Positions 15,961 through 25,294 of a stretch of DNA of 64,000 bases are shown in pieces. Origin of the DNA: Streptomyces sp. NBC_00569 (lineage in GTDB: Bacteria; Actinomycetota; Actinomycetes; Streptomycetales; Streptomycetaceae); contig NZ_CP107783.1 of NCBI RefSeq assembly GCF_036345255.1, positions 6,742,001-6,806,000 of the forward strand, read 5' to 3'. The notes under the pieces are model-generated. The model made no database searches and had not been told where the DNA came from. It saw only the letters and a program-made list of their open reading frames with translations. The position numbers and the translations under genes were made by a program. The first letter of the stretch is position 1. Each line of letters starts with the position of its first letter.

Positions 15961-17175
15961 CTACGACTGAGGATCTGCGTCAGCGAGGCGCCCCAGGATC
16001 AGCGCGATCCTCAGCGTGAACGCCGACCTGACATCGGAGGGTGACCAGCCGGTGACGTCCGTCACACGTCGAAGCCGGTAGCGGACGGTGTTCGGGTGGA
16101 CGAAGAGCATCCGGGCCGCTCCCTCAAGGCTGCTCGCCTGTTCCAGATAGACGCTGAGCGTCTCCAGAAGAGCCGAGCCGGCCTCCTCGAGCGGTCTGTA
16201 GATCTCCTCCACCAACTGCTCGCGCGCGGCAGGGTCGCTCGCGATCGCCCGCTCCGGAAGGAGATCATCCGCCAGAACGGGGCGCGGAGCGTCCTGCCAC
16301 GCCCCGCACGCCTTGAGTCCCGCGGCCGCGGCCTGCGCCGACCTGGTGGCGGCGAGCAGGTCAGGCACCACGGGACCGGCCACCACAGGACCCGCCGCAT
16401 ACGGGCCGATCAGCGACTTCGCGACCTGGAGCGGATTGTTGTTGCCACCCGCGATGACGACGAGACGGTCCCCGAGCACCCCGGTCAGGACCTGGAGCTT
16501 GGCGTGCCGGGCGGCCCGCCGGATCGCCTCGACCGTCAGCTCGCTGTCCCCTTCGGGAGCGGTGCCGAGCACCACACACACGTGCTCCGGCGAGTTCCAC
16601 CCGAGCGCCGCGGCCCTGCTGACGGCACCCTCGTCGGCCTCGCCGGAGAGAACCGCGTTGACCACCAGGGACTCCAGGCGGGCGTCCCACGCGCCCCGCG
16701 CCTCAGCCGCCTGCGCGTAGACCTGGGCGGTCGCGAATGCGATCTCCCGTGCGTAGACGAGCAGCGCCTCACGCAGGATCGACTCGTCGCCGGGCGCCGC
16801 CACCTCGTCGATCGCGGATTCCATGACCTCGATGGTCGTGCGGACCATCTCCACGGTCTGGCGCAGTGTGATGGCCCGGGTCAGCTCGCGCGGAGCGGTG
16901 CCGAACACGTCGGTCGAGATCGCCTGCGGGGCGTCCGGGTGCCGGAACCACTCGGTGAAGGCCGCGATACCGGCCTGAGCGACCAGCCCGATCCAGGAGC
17001 GGTTCTCCGGTGGCATCGCCCGGTACCACGGCAGCGTCTCGTCCATGCGCGTGATGGCCTGCGCGGCGAGGCTCCCGGACGACTTCTCCAGGCGCTTCAG
17101 GGTCGCGGAGTGCGGGTGGGGGTTCGCACGGTGGTCGCGATGGTCCGGGGCTTCGTTCGCTGAGGGTTCGGGCAC
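15961..17175 (-). CDS. fasR: PucR-type activator of fatty-acid synthesis genes
   Basis: This 404-residue protein has a long N-terminal and GGDEF-like middle region and a C-terminal PucR helix-turn-helix. That last domain has AARMLFVHPNTVRYRLRRVTDVTGWSPSDVRSAFTLRIAL near residues 350-395. Position and form match FasR of S. coelicolor, which activates the fab operon directly downstream. The gap to fabD is 83 bases and should carry the fab promoter. The start at 17175 is the longest option. Confidence 0.93.
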   Translation of the reverse strand: MPEPSANEAPDHRDHRANPHPHSATLKRLEKSSGSLAAQAITRMDETLPWYRAMPPENRSWIGLVAQAGIAAFTEWFRHPDAPQAISTDVFGTAPRELTRAITLRQTVEMVRTTIEVMESAIDEVAAPGDESILREALLVYAREIAFATAQVYAQAAEARGAWDARLESLVVNAVLSGEADEGAVSRAAALGWNSPEHVCVVLGTAPEGDSELTVEAIRRAARHAKLQVLTGVLGDRLVVIAGGNNNPLQVAKSLIGPYAAGPVVAGPVVPDLLAATRSAQAAAAGLKACGAWQDAPRPVLADDLLPERAIASDPAAREQLVEEIYRPLEEAGSALLETLSVYLEQASSLEGAARMLFVHPNTVRYRLRRVTDVTGWSPSDVRSAFTLRIALILGRLADADPQS

Positions 17176-17272
17176 GGGGACAAGACTGCCTTATCGGGAC
17201 GGCTCAGCGGCGTGGAGGGTGCAAGGTGGCCGCGCGGACGTCCCCGTCCGGGGGTCTACCGTGTACGGCGTG

Positions 17273-17929
17273 ATGGATGTACGTCGCTCCGGCGACCGGT
17301 ACCCCGGCGGCGAGCCGGACGCCGGAATCGAGTCGTTCCACGCCTTCTCCTTCGGGCCCCACTACGACCCCGACAATCTGCGCTTCGGATCGATCCTGGC
17401 CTGCAACGAGGAGCGCCTCGCGCCGGGCGCCGGCTTCGACGAGCACCCGCACAGCCACACCGAGATCGTCACCTGGGTCGTCTCGGGCCGGCTCACCCAC
17501 CGCGATTCGACGGGACACGAGTCCGTGGTCGCACCCGGCGATGTGCAGCGCCTCAGCGCGGGCGGCGGAGTGCGCCATGTCGAGCGCAACGACGGCCCCG
17601 ACCCGCTGGTCTTCGTCCAGATGTGGCTCGCTCCTCTGGAGCCGGGCGGCGACCCGGTCTACGAGGTCGTGCACGGCATCGCCGACTCCACCCCCTACGA
17701 CGTGCCCGAGGCCGGCTCCCTGCTGCATGTGCGCCGCCTCGGACCGGGAGAGCGAGCAGCCGTCCCGGACGCGGCCCAGGTGTACGTCCATGTCGTCCAC
17801 GGTGAAGTGGTGCTCGGTGGCGAGGAGTTGGGGCCGGGCGACTCGGTCAGGATCGCCGGGGAATCCGGTCTCGAGGCCGTGGCGTCAGGACCGGCGGAAC
17901 TGCTGCTGTGGGAGATGGCCGCCCGCTGA
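17273..17929 (+). CDS. Pirin-like bicupin protein
   Basis: This 218-residue protein has the pirin N-terminal cupin motif DEHPHSHTEIVTWVVSGRLTHRDS, with three histidines and a glutamate for one metal. It continues with PGDVQRLSAGGGVRHVERN. The second cupin has lost most metal ligands. Bacterial pirins of this kind include quercetin dioxygenases, but many have no known substrate. It is divergent from fasR. TACCGT lies shortly before the ATG, so it may be leaderless. Confidence 0.88.
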   Translation: MDVRRSGDRYPGGEPDAGIESFHAFSFGPHYDPDNLRFGSILACNEERLAPGAGFDEHPHSHTEIVTWVVSGRLTHRDSTGHESVVAPGDVQRLSAGGGVRHVERNDGPDPLVFVQMWLAPLEPGGDPVYEVVHGIADSTPYDVPEAGSLLHVRRLGPGERAAVPDAAQVYVHVVHGEVVLGGEELGPGDSVRIAGESGLEAVASGPAELLLWEMAAR

Positions 17930-17980
17930 GGTCTCCCTTGCGAACGGCCGCGCGCCCCTCAGGTGGCATCCATCACGCCC

Positions 17981-18796
17981 TCACACCTCGGCGAGCACCG
18001 CGTCCGTGAAGGGGGGCCAGACCTCGGCCGCCCATGGTCCGAAGGCCCGATCGGTCAGCGCCACACACGCGACACCCGCGTCGGGGTCGACCCACAGGAA
18101 CGTGCCCGACTGCCCGAAGTGCCCGAACGTCCGCGGCGACGACGAACTGCCCGTCCAGTGCGGCGACTTGGAGTCCCTGATCTCGAACCCGAGGCCCCAG
18201 TCGTTCGGATTCTGGTGCCCGTACCCCGGCAGTACGCCCTTGAGGCCCGGGTACTGCACGGTCATCGTCTCGGCGACGGTACGCGGATCGAGCAGCCGGG
18301 GAGCCTGCACCTCGGCTGCGAACCGTGCCAGGTCGTCCACCGTCGACACCCCGTCCTTGGCGGGCGAGCCCTCGAGGGTGGTCGAGCTCATCCCCAGGGG
18401 CTCGAGAACCGCTTGGTGGAGATACTCCGCGAACGGGATCTCCGTCGCCTTCGCGATGTGGTCCCCGAGCACCTCGAACCCCGCATTCGAGTACAGCCGT
18501 CGTGTGCCGGGCGCCGATGTCGCCCGGTGCTCGTCGAAAGCGAGACCGGAGGTGTGCGCGAGGAGGTGACGCACCGTGGAACCCTCCGGTCCGGCCGGGT
18601 CGTCGAACTCGATCGCGCCCTCTTCGTAGGCGACGAGGGCCGCGTAGGCGGCGAGCGGCTTGGTGACCGAGGCCAGCGGGAAACGATGGGCCGTCGGGCC
18701 GTGCGCCCCGAGGACTGTGCCGTCCGCGCGGACGACGGCTGCGGCGGCGGTCGGTACCGGCCAGTTCTCGATCATCGCAAGGCTCTGCATGGCCAC
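17981..18796 (-). CDS. Serine hydrolase of the beta-lactamase/class C PBP fold
   Basis: This 271-residue protein has the SxxK motif in PLASVTKPLAAY, the tyrosine motif in RRLYSNAGFEVLG and the third motif replaced by FGHFGQSGTFLWV. No signal peptide is seen, so it is probably a cytoplasmic esterase or peptidase rather than a resistance enzyme. TAGGCT shortly before the ATG suggests a leaderless transcript. Confidence 0.88.
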   Translation of the reverse strand: MAMQSLAMIENWPVPTAAAAVVRADGTVLGAHGPTAHRFPLASVTKPLAAYAALVAYEEGAIEFDDPAGPEGSTVRHLLAHTSGLAFDEHRATSAPGTRRLYSNAGFEVLGDHIAKATEIPFAEYLHQAVLEPLGMSSTTLEGSPAKDGVSTVDDLARFAAEVQAPRLLDPRTVAETMTVQYPGLKGVLPGYGHQNPNDWGLGFEIRDSKSPHWTGSSSSPRTFGHFGQSGTFLWVDPDAGVACVALTDRAFGPWAAEVWPPFTDAVLAEV

Positions 18797-18907
18797 GAGC
18801 CTAACGGGCCCCGCGAGAACACCCGCCTACGCCCACGGGCCGGGCCGAACCGTCGCCCGGGCGGAATCACATCCGTGGACGCCGTCCGGAATTCCTCCCC
18901 GATGTGC

Positions 18908-18938
18908 TTGCTTGGAGTGCACTTCAACGTTCTAGCGT
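18908..18938 (+). promoter_or_regulatory. MerR-type promoter/operator
   Basis: TTGCTT at 18908-18913 and TAGCGT at 18933-18938 are separated by 19 bases, the long spacer typical of MerR-controlled promoters. The spacer holds the near-palindrome CTTGGAGTGCACTTCAA (18911-18927), which resembles the operators of aldehyde-responsive MerR regulators. The expected start of transcription falls on the ATG at 18945. Confidence 0.75.
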
Positions 18939-18944
18939 GGGGGC

Positions 18945-19406
18945 ATGACGGTGATGGAGACCACCCCCGCACCCGGCAAGGCCGATGTCTGCGCATCGGG
19001 CCCCACCGCTCACCCGCGCCCGGACGGCCAGGACCACTACACGATCAGCGAGGTCGTGGCCTTCACTGGACTGACCGCCCACACACTGCGCTGGTACGAG
19101 CGGATCGGGCTCATGCCCCACATCGACCGCTCGCACACGGGCCAGCGCCGCTACAGCAACCGCGATCTCGACTGGCTCGCCTTCGTCGGCAAGCTGCGGC
19201 TGACTGGGATGCCGGTGGCACACATGGTGCGCTACGCCGAACTCGTGCGGGTCGGCGAGGACACGTTCGAGGAACGCCGCGAGCTTCTCGAATCGACGCG
19301 CAGGGACGTGCTGTCCCGGATCGCCGAACTCCAGGACACCTTGTCCGTACTCGATTTGAAGATCGACTTCTATGCGGGCGCCCGGCGGGCGTCGGAGAGG
19401 GCCTGA
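18945..19406 (+). CDS. MerR family regulator
   Basis: This 153-residue MerR protein has a 30-residue N-terminal extension. The DNA-binding domain follows: YTISEVVAFTGLTAHTLRWYERIGLMPHIDRSHTGQRRYSNRDLDWLAFVGKLRLTGMPVAHM. A dimerization helix ends the protein. It lacks the cysteine cluster of metal or redox sensors and fits the group that controls aldo-keto reductases and alcohol dehydrogenases. It is translated without a leader and followed five bases later by the reductase it probably regulates. Confidence 0.92.
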   Translation: MTVMETTPAPGKADVCASGPTAHPRPDGQDHYTISEVVAFTGLTAHTLRWYERIGLMPHIDRSHTGQRRYSNRDLDWLAFVGKLRLTGMPVAHMVRYAELVRVGEDTFEERRELLESTRRDVLSRIAELQDTLSVLDLKIDFYAGARRASERA

Positions 19407-19411
19407 ACCGC

Positions 19412-20458
19412 ATGAGCAGCACGGAGCAGACGCAGCACACGGGGGAGCCGCAGCGGATTTCCACTGTGGAGTTGGGAAACAACGGGCCCTTGGTGGGCGC
19501 GCAGGGCCTCGGCTGCATGGGCATGAGCTGGGCCTACGGTCCGACGGACGCCGACGAGGCGCGGGCCACCCTGGAGCGGGGCCTGGAACTCGGCGTCACC
19601 TTGTACGACACCGCCGACGCCTACGCCGCCGGCGAGAACGAGAAGTTCCTTGCTCCCTTCCTCAAGGCGCACCGTGACGAGGTGGTGCTGGCCACCAAGT
19701 TCGCCCTGGGCGTGGACCCGAGCGACCCCACGAAGCGCATCATCAACAACGATCCCGCGTACATCCGCGCCTGCATCGACGCCAGCCTCCAGCGTCTCGG
19801 CGTCGACACCATCGACCTCTACTACATGCACCGCCGCGACGTGACCGTGCCGATCGAGGAGACCGTCGGCGTGATGGCCGAACTCGTCGCCGCCGGCAAG
19901 GTCAAGCATCTCGGCCTCAGCGAGGTCACCGGCGGAGAACTGCGCGCCGCCCAGGCAGTCCACCCGATCGCCGCCCTCCAGTCCGAGTGGTCGCTGTTCA
20001 GCCGCGACATCGAGAAGGAGGTCGTGCCGACCGCCGCCGAACTCGGCGTGGCCCTCGTGCCGTACTCGCCGCTCGGGCGCGGCTTCCTCACCGGCTCCTT
20101 CGTCAGCGCCGACAAGGAGCTCGATCCCGACGACTTCCGCCGCCAGCAGCCCCGCTTCACCGGCGACAACGCCGCCGCCAACGCGGCTCTGCTCGAGCCG
20201 GTGCGCCAGGTCGCCGAGGCCCATGGTGCCTCCCTCGGCCAGATCGCCCTGGCCTGGGTGCAGCAGCAGTCGCAGGCTTTCGGGCTCCCCGTCGTCCCGA
20301 TCCCCGGCACCCGCAAGCGCAGCCGCATCGAGGAGAACGCCGCGGCCACCCGCATCACCCTCACCGACGAGGAACTCGCCCTGGTCGCCCCCATCGCCTC
20401 CCAGGTTGCGGGCAACCGCTACGCCGACATGACCTTCACCTCGGCGGGGCGCGAGTAA
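19412..20458 (+). CDS. Aldo/keto reductase
   Basis: This 348-residue AKR has LGCMGMSWAYG at the N-terminus and the catalytic tetrad pieces DTADAYAAGENE (Asp, Tyr), ATKFAL (Lys) and YYMHRRD (His). PVVPIPGTRKRSRIEENAAA at the C-terminus is the NADPH-binding part. The family (YakC/AKR13-like) reduces aldehydes and ketones. GGAGAGGG lies in the end of the MerR gene and serves as ribosome site. The MerR-AKR pair suggests aldehyde detoxification. Confidence 0.93.
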   Translation: MSSTEQTQHTGEPQRISTVELGNNGPLVGAQGLGCMGMSWAYGPTDADEARATLERGLELGVTLYDTADAYAAGENEKFLAPFLKAHRDEVVLATKFALGVDPSDPTKRIINNDPAYIRACIDASLQRLGVDTIDLYYMHRRDVTVPIEETVGVMAELVAAGKVKHLGLSEVTGGELRAAQAVHPIAALQSEWSLFSRDIEKEVVPTAAELGVALVPYSPLGRGFLTGSFVSADKELDPDDFRRQQPRFTGDNAAANAALLEPVRQVAEAHGASLGQIALAWVQQQSQAFGLPVVPIPGTRKRSRIEENAAATRITLTDEELALVAPIASQVAGNRYADMTFTSAGRE

Positions 20459-20487
20459 CACCCCGAGGTCATCTGCCTGGTCCGTCG

Positions 20488-20519
20488 CCGGGGGCATCTC
20501 CTGCCCCGGCGGCGACCGG
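20488..20519. terminator. Likely terminator between convergent genes
   Basis: A GC-rich imperfect hairpin (GTCGCCGGGG facing CCCCGGCGGCGAC) lies between the reductase gene and the acyltransferase gene that comes from the other strand. Confidence 0.5.
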
Positions 20520-20527
20520 CCGGCACC

Positions 20528-21745
20528 TCACGCGAGCCCCAGGGCGAACACGGCGAACCCCGCTGCGAGCAGCCCGGCCATCGCCCGCCGCACATGCGTG
20601 GCCCCCTTCCAAGGAGCCTCGAAGCCCCGCGTGTACCTGCCGATCAGCACGAGCAGCGCCGCGAGGACCGGAAGCCACGCGATCCTCGCCGCAATCCAGC
20701 CCAGCGAGTCCGGACTCGTCGTCAGCCCCGGTATCGTGCCGGCGAAGGAACCGGGTATCGCCGCTGTCAGCAGCGCCGTCTGATGCCAGCAAAGGATCGT
20801 CATCGCCGAGAGGTTGATGACGACGACCGGCGCCCACAGCGCGGGCCGCCGCAGCAGTCTGCCGATCCGGTCCCGCAGGAGCATCGCCGCACCGCTCTGC
20901 GCGGCCGCCAGCGCGAGCACCAGCAAGGACGGCGGATGGGAGTTCGTCCGCGCTTCGCCCGGCACGCCCACCATCGACTCCGGGTAGTGGAACGCGAGGA
21001 GCAGCGTCGCGAACAGGGCGGCGCCACCGATCAGCAGCGCCCACGCGCCACGCCTGCCGATCCTCTTCTCGCCCCAGCAGACGCCCAGTTGGTAGGCGAA
21101 CATCCAGCCGGGGAGCAGATTGAGCAGGCTCAGCCAGGACGGCATGGCGTCCGCGTACGGTCCGTAGCGCAGGAAGTCGATCACGGCTACGGACCCGAGC
21201 AGCGGTGCCGCCGCCCACGCCCCCAGTGTGCGGGCGGCGCGTACGCAGTAGGGCGTGAGCGCGGTGATCACCGTGTAGACGCCCACGAACCACAGTGGCT
21301 GTATCACCAGCGTCGATCCTGTGTGGAGGGTCTTCTCCGGCACCCCGAGCGCGTACAACGCGGGGATCAGCGCGGCGCATACCGCCGTCACCCCGAGGAC
21401 CGGGCGGCCCAGGCGAGCCAGCCGGCCACGCAGCCAGGCACTCGTCGACCCGCCCGCCTCCAGTGTCCGCCGGTACGACAGAACAGATGCGTAGCCCCCC
21501 ACCAGGAAGAAGACGCCGAGCATCTGCAGCACCCAGCTGATCGGGGCGAGGAATCCGAAGGAGGACAGCGGGCTCGCATTGTGCAGCGCGCCCTCGCCGT
21601 CGAGGGAGAAGCCGCCGAGGAGCCAGTGGCCCATGGGTACGGCGAGCAGCGCGAGCGCGCGCAGTCCGTCGATCGCCCGGTCCCGGTGGGCCGGTGTCTT
21701 CGCGTCGATGGCGGACGCGGTCCTGCGCAGGGTCGTGATACTCAT
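20528..21745 (-). CDS. Membrane acyltransferase of the AT3/OpgC type
   Basis: This 405-residue protein has about ten hydrophobic segments. RDRAIDGLRALALLAVPMGHWLL at residues 21-43 carries the Arg and the His that mark acyltransferase-3 proteins. WFVGVYTVITALTPY and LCWHQTALL follow. Such enzymes acylate surface sugars or exported metabolites. The ATG overlaps the stop of the upstream alpha/beta hydrolase by four bases (ATGA), so the two are translationally coupled. That pairing suggests the hydrolase and acyltransferase act on one surface or exported substrate. Confidence 0.88.
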   Translation of the reverse strand: MSITTLRRTASAIDAKTPAHRDRAIDGLRALALLAVPMGHWLLGGFSLDGEGALHNASPLSSFGFLAPISWVLQMLGVFFLVGGYASVLSYRRTLEAGGSTSAWLRGRLARLGRPVLGVTAVCAALIPALYALGVPEKTLHTGSTLVIQPLWFVGVYTVITALTPYCVRAARTLGAWAAAPLLGSVAVIDFLRYGPYADAMPSWLSLLNLLPGWMFAYQLGVCWGEKRIGRRGAWALLIGGAALFATLLLAFHYPESMVGVPGEARTNSHPPSLLVLALAAAQSGAAMLLRDRIGRLLRRPALWAPVVVINLSAMTILCWHQTALLTAAIPGSFAGTIPGLTTSPDSLGWIAARIAWLPVLAALLVLIGRYTRGFEAPWKGATHVRRAMAGLLAAGFAVFALGLA

Positions 21746-22872
21746 GACGTGGCTCCGGTGGCGATGCGGGTGAAGGCGCGCAGCGAGTCCGTGCCGGGCG
21801 CGAAGTAGCCGGTGTGGCCCTCGGCGTGGTGGGCCGGAATACGGCGGGCGCCGAAGGAGGCGTCGGTGGGGTCGGTGCCGTGGCCCAGCCCGAACAGCTC
21901 GACGTTCGGCACGCGGCCGATCCAGTCGCTGTCGTCCCGCGCGGCCCAGACGCGGGCCTTGGTGCGCAGATCGGCCACCGTGTCCGCGCGCAGACCCGGG
22001 GAGCCGAGCACCACGAGGTCGGACGCGGGCAGCCGGGCGGCGGAGAGTCCACAGACCACCGATCCGTAGCTGTGGCAGAACACTGCGGGACGCGGCGCGC
22101 CCGAGGCCGTCAGGCCCTGGACGAAGCGGGTCAGCCTCGGTGCGCCCGCCTCGGCGAGCCGGCCGGTGGCGGCGTCGGGGCCCAGGCCGACAGGCGTCGT
22201 GTACCCCACCCACGCCACGACCGCGGTGCGGCCGCCCGACGCCTCGTGCAGCGAGCGGGCCATCCCCGCCGGGGTGCCGTACGGATCCTTGGCCCGGTCG
22301 AAGGAGCTCAGGTCGATGTCCGAGCCGGGCACGACGACGGAAACATGGCCGGCGACCGCCAAGTCCCCGAACACCTCGGCCACTTGACCGCGACCTCTCG
22401 GGTCGAAGGCCAGTATCTGTCGCCCGGGCTCGAGAAGTTCGGTGTATCGCGTGACGAGGAAGCGGGCCTGCGCACGGTCCTGGGACGTGAGCGACGCGTC
22501 GCGCGCACGCACCCGGACTCGGTCGCGCTCGGCTTTCAGCGCACGGGTGTTGGCCTCGTAGCGAAGGTCCGCCGGAGCGCCGTCCAGATTGCCGACCACC
22601 GTCGGATGCCGCTCGACCAGCTGCTGTCGCTCGGCGGCGTCCAACCCGCGGAAGAACGCTGTCACCCGGACCGGCTTCGCGGTCCCCGGATCGGGCAGCC
22701 CGCCACCGAGCGCATGGTCCGCACGCCACGATGCCGCGCCGGGCGGCGGCCCGGTGAGGGGGCTCTGCTCGCTGCCGACGGCCCAGCCCGTCGTGCCCGC
22801 CACGACAGTCGTCGTGAGCGCGGCGGCGACCAGAGTCCTACGGCCGCGTTGTTTCCATGAGCGCAGGCGCAT
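21742..22872 (-). CDS. Exported alpha/beta hydrolase (DUF1023 type)
   Basis: This 376-residue protein has an Arg-rich signal sequence (RSWKQRGRRTLVAAALTT, possibly Tat-dependent). The catalytic domain has the nucleophile elbow CHSYGSVVCG, VLGSPG, an acidic residue in RDDSDWIG and a late histidine in HTGYFAPGTDS. This is the DUF1023 (Abhydrolase_8) family. It is a close paralogue of 26229-27437. It overlaps the downstream acyltransferase by four bases. Confidence 0.9.
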   Translation of the reverse strand: MRLRSWKQRGRRTLVAAALTTTVVAGTTGWAVGSEQSPLTGPPPGAASWRADHALGGGLPDPGTAKPVRVTAFFRGLDAAERQQLVERHPTVVGNLDGAPADLRYEANTRALKAERDRVRVRARDASLTSQDRAQARFLVTRYTELLEPGRQILAFDPRGRGQVAEVFGDLAVAGHVSVVVPGSDIDLSSFDRAKDPYGTPAGMARSLHEASGGRTAVVAWVGYTTPVGLGPDAATGRLAEAGAPRLTRFVQGLTASGAPRPAVFCHSYGSVVCGLSAARLPASDLVVLGSPGLRADTVADLRTKARVWAARDDSDWIGRVPNVELFGLGHGTDPTDASFGARRIPAHHAEGHTGYFAPGTDSLRAFTRIATGATS

Positions 22873-23058
22873 CGCCCGTCTCCCCTCCGTCCGGTGGCGT
22901 GACGAGGGGAAGGTAAGGAGACGACGCCCGGCTCCACGTCACACCGGGGAGCCAACTCTCGGGTGATACCCGGGTATTCGGAGGTGCTACTCAGGTAGGG
23001 GGTGCGCCGCGAAGACCCGCGCTGACCTGGGCGCGGCGGGTGATACCGGAGCCCGGGC

Positions 23059-23736
23059 CTATTGGTCGCCGGGCGTGACGAGGCCGGTCTCGTAGGCGAA
23101 AATCACGGCTTGCGCCCGGTCTCGCAGCCCCAACTTCGCCAGCACGCGGCCGATATGGGTCTTCACGGTCTGCTCCGCGAGCACCAGCTTCTCCGCGATC
23201 TCCTGATTGGACAGGCCCCGGGCGATGAGTTCGAGGACCTCGGTCTCGCGTGGCGTCAGACAGTTCAGCTCCGGCGAGCGGTCCCTGCGGCCGGAGGGGC
23301 GCTGCCTCGCGATGTCCTCGATGAGCCGACGCGTGACCGTCGGGGCGAGCAGCGCCTCCCCGGCGGCCACCACACGCACCGCCGCGATGAGATCGGCCGG
23401 TGGGGCGTCCTTGAGGAGGAATCCCGAAGCGCCCGCGCGCAGTGCCTCGTACACATAGTCGTCCACGTCGAACGTGGTGAGCATCAGGACCTTGGGGCGG
23501 TGGATCACGCCCGGTGGAGGGTCGAGGAGCGCGCGGGTCGCGGCGATCCCGTCCATCTCGGGCATCCGCACGTCCATGAGGACGACATCGGGATGTGTGG
23601 TCCGGCTGATCTCGACACCCTGCTTGCCGTCCGGAGCCTCGCCCACGACGTCGATGTCGCTCTGCGCGGCCAGCAGCGCGGCGAACCCCGCTCGCACCAT
23701 GGCCTGGTCGTCGACGATGATCACGCGGATGGTCAT
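23059..23736 (-). CDS. NarL/FixJ-type response regulator
   Basis: This 225-residue regulator has a receiver domain with Asp9, Asp10 and phospho-acceptor Asp55 (VLMDVRMPEMDG), and Lys in LLKDAPP. The LuxR-type DNA-binding domain LTPRETEVLELIARGLSNQEIAEKLVLAEQTVKTHIGRVLAKLG follows. It begins 16 bases after the sensor kinase gene and forms a two-component pair with it. Possible targets are the adjacent hydrolase and acyltransferase genes; this is inference from position. Confidence 0.95.
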   Translation of the reverse strand: MTIRVIIVDDQAMVRAGFAALLAAQSDIDVVGEAPDGKQGVEISRTTHPDVVLMDVRMPEMDGIAATRALLDPPPGVIHRPKVLMLTTFDVDDYVYEALRAGASGFLLKDAPPADLIAAVRVVAAGEALLAPTVTRRLIEDIARQRPSGRRDRSPELNCLTPRETEVLELIARGLSNQEIAEKLVLAEQTVKTHIGRVLAKLGLRDRAQAVIFAYETGLVTPGDQ

Positions 23737-23752
23737 GCGGTGCCGAATTCCT

Positions 23753-25117
23753 TTACGACGAGGGGGAGTCGGACTCGGTCAGCGGGAGCCGGGCCGCGAC
23801 GCGGAAGCCTCCCCCGGGCAGCGGGCCCACGTCGAGCGTGCCGCCGACCAACCGTACGCGCTCGTGCATCCCTACGAGACCGTGTCCCGTGCCGGTCGTC
23901 TCCACGGGCGACGCGTGCTCGCCCGCCGGGCCGTTGACCACGATCACCAGCAGGGCGTCCTCGTCTTTGGAGACGGAGATCTGCGTGCGGGCACCCGGAG
24001 CGTGCCGCACGACATTGGCCAGGGCCTCCTGCACGATGCGGTATGCCGACAGGTCCACCGCGGGCGGTACATCGGTCAGCTCCCCGACCAGGGTCAGCTC
24101 AGGCATCGACAACTCCGCCGGGACACCGCCCCGCACCGTGGCCTCCACCAGTTGCTGAAGTCGGCCGAGGCCCGGCTGGGGCGCACGTTCACCACCCGAC
24201 GCGTCCTCGCTGCGCAGCACCGCGAGGAGCCGCCGCATCTCACCGAGTGACTCCCTGGCTCCCGCCGCTATCGAGCCGAACTCCTCGCACGCCTCGGGCG
24301 TCAGGCCCTGGAGCCGGTACGGAGCGGAGTCCGCCTGCACCGTGATCACCGACATGTGATGAGCCACGACGTCGTGCAACTCCCGTGCAATACGAGCACG
24401 TTCCTCAAGAAGGGTGCGCCGGGAACGCTCGGCCTCATTGATCGTCTCCTGCTCGACGAGCCTGCGCTGCGCTTCCCCGCGCTCGCGCAGCAACGCCCCG
24501 AACAGCAGCACCCCGCCGCTCAGCACGATCATCAGCACGCTCGTGGCCTGGCTGTCCGAGGGGCGGAACATGTCGAGGACGAGTCCGGACAGCACCGTGA
24601 CCAGCCAGACCCCCAGGACCGTGCGTCTGCCCTCCCGCAGGGACAGGGCGAAGCACAGGGCCAGATATCCCACGATGACCATGGGGGTCCAGGGCGCGGC
24701 GTGATGGGAGGCCGAACCCTGGATGACGATCGCTCCGACGATGTCCGCGGCGATCACGATGCCCCACGCGAGCAGCGGCCGACTGACGGCGAGCATGAGG
24801 GGAGCAGCCTGTGCGACCGCCAGGGCGCCGGCGAGACCACCGGGGACCCCGTAGTCGTTCGACAGGACCTGAGTGGTGACCGGGATCAGTGTGGCGACGA
24901 ATCCCAACGCGATCACATAAGGGACCAGCCGCACCCAACGCCTTGACGACCGGCCGAGCAGAGGCTCGGCCGGTCCCGTGGGAGCGGCGAGCGATGCCCC
25001 GGCCGCCCGCAGCCCGCCGAGGACGGTGGCGAACACGCGGCGCAGGCCCCCCGGCGGTGCGGCCTTGCCGTCCGGCGGGCGGGGCTCCTGGTCGGGTGCA
25101 GTCGATGTGGTGCTCAT
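23753..25117 (-). CDS. Sensor histidine kinase (HPK7-type)
   Basis: This 454-residue kinase has an N-terminal cytoplasmic stretch, about five to six membrane segments at 70-240, then a coiled region. The phospho-acceptor helix is RARIARELHDVVAHHMSVI, and the ATPase domain has NVVRHAPGA and GTGHGLVGMHERV. No extracellular sensor domain is seen, so the signal is probably sensed in the membrane. The start at 25117 gives MSTTSTAPDQ; longer readings add an unlikely 56 residues. Confidence 0.94.
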   Translation of the reverse strand: MSTTSTAPDQEPRPPDGKAAPPGGLRRVFATVLGGLRAAGASLAAPTGPAEPLLGRSSRRWVRLVPYVIALGFVATLIPVTTQVLSNDYGVPGGLAGALAVAQAAPLMLAVSRPLLAWGIVIAADIVGAIVIQGSASHHAAPWTPMVIVGYLALCFALSLREGRRTVLGVWLVTVLSGLVLDMFRPSDSQATSVLMIVLSGGVLLFGALLRERGEAQRRLVEQETINEAERSRRTLLEERARIARELHDVVAHHMSVITVQADSAPYRLQGLTPEACEEFGSIAAGARESLGEMRRLLAVLRSEDASGGERAPQPGLGRLQQLVEATVRGGVPAELSMPELTLVGELTDVPPAVDLSAYRIVQEALANVVRHAPGARTQISVSKDEDALLVIVVNGPAGEHASPVETTGTGHGLVGMHERVRLVGGTLDVGPLPGGGFRVAARLPLTESDSPSS

Positions 25118-25294
25118 GGCCTGCTCAGCGTAGGCAACAACCACCCGCGGCGCCGTCATACCGAGGAGCTCACCCGACCCCGTACCCAGGTATGACATGA
25201 GGGGCCGTCGACGGAGCACCGACCTCGTCGAGGCCACCTGCGACCGGCCACACCCGGGGCCGCACGCCGTGCCGGGGCGCGCCACGAGGCCGCC

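Noticed and set aside
17981..18796. A beta-lactamase resistance gene
   Set aside because: No signal peptide and the third motif is not KTG; it fits cytoplasmic class C-like esterases.
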